A DNA stretch of 64,000 nucleotides, from the NCBI RefSeq assembly GCF_006715725.1, contig NZ_VFNU01000001.1, positions 806,001 to 870,000 of the forward strand, written 5' to 3'. Below the pieces are notes generated by a model. The model made no database searches. It was given only the letters and a program-made list of their open reading frames with translations, and was not told where the DNA came from. Position 1 is the stretch's first letter. Every line of letters starts with the position of its first letter. A program made the translations under genes and the position numbers. Below, piece by piece: positions 61,138 to 64,000 of this stretch. Source of the DNA: Nocardioides sp. SLBN-35. Its GTDB lineage: Bacteria; Actinomycetota; Actinomycetes; Propionibacteriales; Nocardioidaceae.

Positions 61138-62406
61138 CTAGAGCGAGAGGCGGCGTACGTCGGCGGCCAGGTGGGCGAGGTGCGCGGTGAACCGGGCAGC
61201 CAGCGCGCCGTCGATCACCCGGTGGTCGTAGGAGAGGCACAGCGGGAGCATCAGCCGGGGGACGAAGGTCTCGCCGTCCCAGACCGGTGCCATCTTCGAG
61301 CGTACGACGCCGAGGATGGCCACCTCGGGTGCGTTGACGATCGGCGTGAACGCGGTGCCGCCGATGCCCCCGAGGCTGCTGATCGTGAACGTCGCGCCCT
61401 GCATGTCGGTCGCGGTCAGCTTGCCGTCGCGGGCCCGGGACGAGAGGTCGGCGAGGTCGCGGCTGATCTCGAGGATGCCCTTGCGGTCGACGTCGCGCAC
61501 GACCGGGACGACCAGGCCGTCGGGGGTGTCGACGGCGACGCCGACGTGCACGTAGTCCTTGAGTACGAGCTCCTCGCCGGACAGCGAGCTGTTGACCTCG
61601 GGGTACTTCCGCAGCGTCGCGGCCGCGGCCTTGAGCAGGAAGCTGAGCAGGGTGACCCGGTAGCCGTCGGCCTTCGCGGCCTCGTCGAGCTCGCGGCGGT
61701 AGGCGTCGAGGTCGGTGATGTCGGCCTCGTCGGAGTGCGTGACGTGGGGGACGTTGAGCCAGGACCGCTGCAGGTGCGGGCCGGAGATCTTCTTGATCCG
61801 TGAGAGGGGGACGCGGCGCACCGGGCCGAACTTCGAGAAGTCGACCTCGGGGACGGACGGGATCCCCGCACCTGCGGGGGATCCGCCGGCCGCGGGTGCG
61901 ACGGCGCGGTCGTAGTGGGTGAGCAGGTCCTGCTTGGTGACCCGGCCCTTCGGGCCGCTGCCGCTCACCGTGGTGAGGTCGATGTCGAGCTCGCGGGCGA
62001 GGCGTCGTACCAGCGGCGTGGCCCGCAGGCCGTCCCCGGAGGTCGAGGAGGGCGCGCTAGCGCCCGTCACGAGACCCGGTGAGGTGGTGCTGGGACCGTC
62101 GGCGGAGGTTCCGGGGTCTCGTGACGGTTGCTGCGCAACCTCCTCGACCTCCGGAGCGGCAGGCGCGGCCTCCGCGACAGCCGTCTCCGCGACCGCGATC
62201 ACGGTGCCCTGGCTGACCGTGTCGCCCACCTTCACCGAGACCGACACGATGGTGCCGTCGACGGGGGAGGGCACCTCCATGGTGGCCTTGTCGGTCTCCA
62301 GGGTGATGAGCGGGTCCTCGGCGCGCACGACGGCGCCGGGAGCGACGAGCACCTCGATGACGGGTACGTCGGAGAAGTCGCCGATGTCCGGAACCTGAAT
62401 GTCCAT
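61138..62406 (-). CDS. aceF: Dihydrolipoamide acetyltransferase (E2) of pyruvate dehydrogenase
   Basis: A 422-aa E2 with one lipoyl domain (lipoyl Lys at residue 40 in LETDKATMEVPSP), a linker, a peripheral-subunit-binding domain (LVRRLARELDIDLTTVSGSGPKGRVTKQDLL, about 130-162) and the catalytic domain ending SYDHRVIDGALA with the HxxxD motif. The linker between domains 1 and 2 (residues about 85-122) is largely encoded by two inverted copies of a 39-bp repeat (62041-62079 and 62111-62149). Starts 11 bp after aceE. Confidence 0.93.
   Translation of the reverse strand: MDIQVPDIGDFSDVPVIEVLVAPGAVVRAEDPLITLETDKATMEVPSPVDGTIVSVSVKVGDTVSQGTVIAVAETAVAEAAPAAPEVEEVAQQPSRDPGTSADGPSTTSPGLVTGASAPSSTSGDGLRATPLVRRLARELDIDLTTVSGSGPKGRVTKQDLLTHYDRAVAPAAGGSPAGAGIPSVPEVDFSKFGPVRRVPLSRIKKISGPHLQRSWLNVPHVTHSDEADITDLDAYRRELDEAAKADGYRVTLLSFLLKAAAATLRKYPEVNSSLSGEELVLKDYVHVGVAVDTPDGLVVPVVRDVDRKGILEISRDLADLSSRARDGKLTATDMQGATFTISSLGGIGGTAFTPIVNAPEVAILGVVRSKMAPVWDGETFVPRLMLPLCLSYDHRVIDGALAARFTAHLAHLAADVRRLSL
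62041..62079 (-). repeat. 39-bp dispersed repeat, first copy in aceF
   Basis: Reads GGTCGAGGAGG...CCGTCACGAGACCCGG on the plus strand; the reverse complement matches the 62111-62149 copy at both outer blocks but has a different hairpin core (GCGC-TA-GCGC). Its in-frame product is part of the E2 linker (PGLVTGASAPSSTS). Confidence 0.75.
62111..62149 (+). repeat. 39-bp dispersed repeat, second copy in aceF
   Basis: Identical over 39 bp to 45776-45814 in mftC. The plus-strand reading is CCGGGGTCTCGTGACGG, hairpin GGTTGC-TGC-GCAACC, CCTCCTCGACC; aceF reads it on the other strand as EVEEVAQQPSRDPG. Confidence 0.85.
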
Positions 62407-62417
62407 GCTTGCTGTCC

Positions 62418-64000
62418 TCACGCGTGGGCCGGGTCGGCCCGGTCGGGGTCGATGCCGTACTTCTCGATCGCCTCGGCGACGACGTCGGGGGTGACGACGC
62501 CTTCGTCGGCCAGGCGGCGCAGGGCGGTGACGGCGATGAAGTGCCGGTCCACCTCGAAGTGCCGGCGCAGGTTGCGCCGGTAGTCGGAGCGGCCGAAGCC
62601 GTCGGTGCCCAGTGCGGTGTAGCTGCCGGGCACGAACCCGCGGATCTGGTCGGCGTACGCCTTCATGTAGTCGGTCGCGGCCACGACGGTCCCCGACGCG
62701 GAGCCGAGGCACTGCGCGACGTACGACGTCCGCGCCTCCTCCAGCGGGTGCAGGGTGTTCCACCGCTCGACAGCCAGGCCGTCGCGCCGCAGCTCGGTGA
62801 AGCTCGGCACGCTCCAGACGTTCGCCTTGACCTTGAAGTCCTTGGCGAGCAGCTCGGCGGCGGCGATCACCTCGCGCAGGATGGTGCCCGAGCCGAGCAG
62901 GTCGACCTTGGCGGCGCCGCGGCCCTTTCCGGGCTGCAGGAGGTACATCCCCTTGAGGATCCCGTCGGCGGCGCCCTCGGGCATCGGCGGGTGCTCGTAG
63001 TTCTCGTTCATCAGGGTCAGGTAGTAGAAGACGTCCTCCTGCTCGGCGTACATCCGGCGCAGGCCGTCGGCGACGATGACCGCCAGCTCGTAGGCGTACG
63101 TCGGGTCGTAGGCGACGCAGTTGGGGATCATCGCGGCCTGCAGGTGGCTGTGCCCGTCCTCGTGCTGGAGGCCCTCGCCGTTGAGCGTGGTCCGGCCGGC
63201 GGTGCCGCCGAGCAGGAAGCCGCGGGCGCGCATGTCGCCGGCGGCCCAGGCGAGGTCGCCGATCCGCTGGAACCCGAACATCGAGTAGTAGATGTAGAAC
63301 GGGATCATCGCGGTGTCGTTGCTGGAGTACGACGTCGCGGCGGCGATCCACGACGACATCGCGCCGGCCTCGTTGATGCCCTCCTGGAGGATCTGGCCGC
63401 TGGCGTCCTCCTTGTAGAACATCAGCTGGTCGGCGTCCTCGGGCGTGTAGAGCTGCCCGCTCTGCGAGAAGATCCCGACCTGCCGGAACAGGCCCTCCAT
63501 GCCGAAGGTGCGCGCCTCGTCGGGCACGATCGGGACGACCCGCTTCCCGATCTCCTTGTCCCGCAGCAGCTTGGTCAGGATCTGGACGAACGCCATGGTC
63601 GTCGAGATGGCGCGACCGTTGGAGCCGCCGGTCTGGCCGAGGGCCTCGACACCGGGCACGTTCAGCGCGGTCGACGTACGACGGCGCTCGGGCAGGTAGC
63701 CGCCGAGCTCCTTGCGCCGCGCGTGCAGGTAGGCGTGCTCCTCCGACCCCTCCGGGAAGGAGAGGTAGGGCAGGTCGAGGAGCTGCTCGTCGGCGATCGG
63801 GATGGAGAACCGGTCGCGGAAGGCGCGCAGGGCGGGCTCGGCGACCTTCTTGGCCTGGTGGCTGATGTTCATGCCCTCGCCCGCCGAGCCGAGGCCGTAG
63901 CCCTTGACCGTCTTGGCCAGGATCACGGTGGGCGTGCCGGTGTGGGCGTTCGCGGCCGCGTAGGCGGCGTACACCTTCTGCGGGTCGTGACCGCCGCGGG
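62418..64000 (-). CDS. aceE: Pyruvate dehydrogenase E1, homodimeric type (C-terminal part)
   Basis: The C-terminal 527 residues of the homodimeric E1 (about 890-920 aa when complete); the gene runs out of the window. Visible: the thiamine-fold continuation GTPTVILAKTVKGYG, EGMNISHQAKK, GEGLQHEDGHSHLQAA, and the transketolase C-terminal domain ending VTALRRLADEGVVTPDVVAEAIEKYGIDPDRADP. The last residue at the window edge is in the GGHDPQKVYAAY segment. It decarboxylates pyruvate for E2 downstream (aceF). E3 is not in the window. Confidence 0.95.
   Translation of the reverse strand, partial: RGGHDPQKVYAAYAAANAHTGTPTVILAKTVKGYGLGSAGEGMNISHQAKKVAEPALRAFRDRFSIPIADEQLLDLPYLSFPEGSEEHAYLHARRKELGGYLPERRRTSTALNVPGVEALGQTGGSNGRAISTTMAFVQILTKLLRDKEIGKRVVPIVPDEARTFGMEGLFRQVGIFSQSGQLYTPEDADQLMFYKEDASGQILQEGINEAGAMSSWIAAATSYSSNDTAMIPFYIYYSMFGFQRIGDLAWAAGDMRARGFLLGGTAGRTTLNGEGLQHEDGHSHLQAAMIPNCVAYDPTYAYELAVIVADGLRRMYAEQEDVFYYLTLMNENYEHPPMPEGAADGILKGMYLLQPGKGRGAAKVDLLGSGTILREVIAAAELLAKDFKVKANVWSVPSFTELRRDGLAVERWNTLHPLEEARTSYVAQCLGSASGTVVAATDYMKAYADQIRGFVPGSYTALGTDGFGRSDYRRNLRRHFEVDRHFIAVTALRRLADEGVVTPDVVAEAIEKYGIDPDRADPAHA

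Overview
The window is about 72% GC by eye, gene-dense, with ATGA/GTGA start-stop overlaps and many GTG starts. Together with a complete mycofactocin cluster, NDMA-type alcohol dehydrogenases and RecBCD, this points to a soil actinobacterium of the Nocardioidaceae type (Nocardioides-like; genus is inference). I saw no rRNA, tRNA or CRISPR array.

Layout. 1-7.1 kb: recC (partial)-recB-recD. 7.2-10.1 kb: housekeeping genes (ACT protein, F420-type DDN oxidoreductase, MerR-thioredoxin pair, menB), with a block of palindromes at 7807-7865. 10.1-11.5 kb: a frameshifted integrase relic and a secreted RTX-repeat protein, a small accessory island. 11.8-24.2 kb: a catabolic island with an aldehyde dehydrogenase, an IclR regulator, a ribose-type ABC transporter, HyuA, HyuB (with an acetone-carboxylase-gamma-like tail), an Fe-ADH and a class II aldolase. 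24.2-27.8 kb: TetR, SDR, SnoaL-like protein and pxpBC.

27.9-42.6 kb is a C1/C2 alcohol oxidation island: acsA, DUF779 and an ExaC-like aldehyde dehydrogenase; their GAF regulator; a divergent Fe-ADH with a two-component pair; then mftM, a VWA protein, a MoxR ATPase and the NDMA-dependent methanol dehydrogenase mno; and an acetate-family transporter. 42.8-49.9 kb: an adenylate kinase paralogue, then mftR, mftA-B-C-D-E, an SDR and mftF, which build the peptide-derived redox cofactor mycofactocin. 49.9-56.3 kb: an AcoR-like activator divergent from a zinc NDMA-dependent alcohol dehydrogenase, a second MoxR/VWA pair and an aldehyde dehydrogenase. 56.3-64 kb: a flavin amine oxidase and a pyruvate node operon, aceE (partial)-aceF-pyc.

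How it works together (inference): alcohols are oxidised by Mno or the zinc ADH with mycofactocin as electron carrier, aldehydes are oxidised by ExaC-like or second ALDH, and acetate is activated by AcsA. Each mycofactocin-dependent ADH has its own MoxR/VWA pair, probably for metal loading or assembly. Three repeated non-coding motifs tie the island into regulons: a GTTGCA-N5-GTTGCM tandem box (three sites), a TGTCCAG-N3-CTGAACA palindrome (two sites) and CRP-like TGTGR-N6-TCAC boxes (several sites). A 39-bp repeat family has inserted in frame into mftC and twice, inverted, into aceF.
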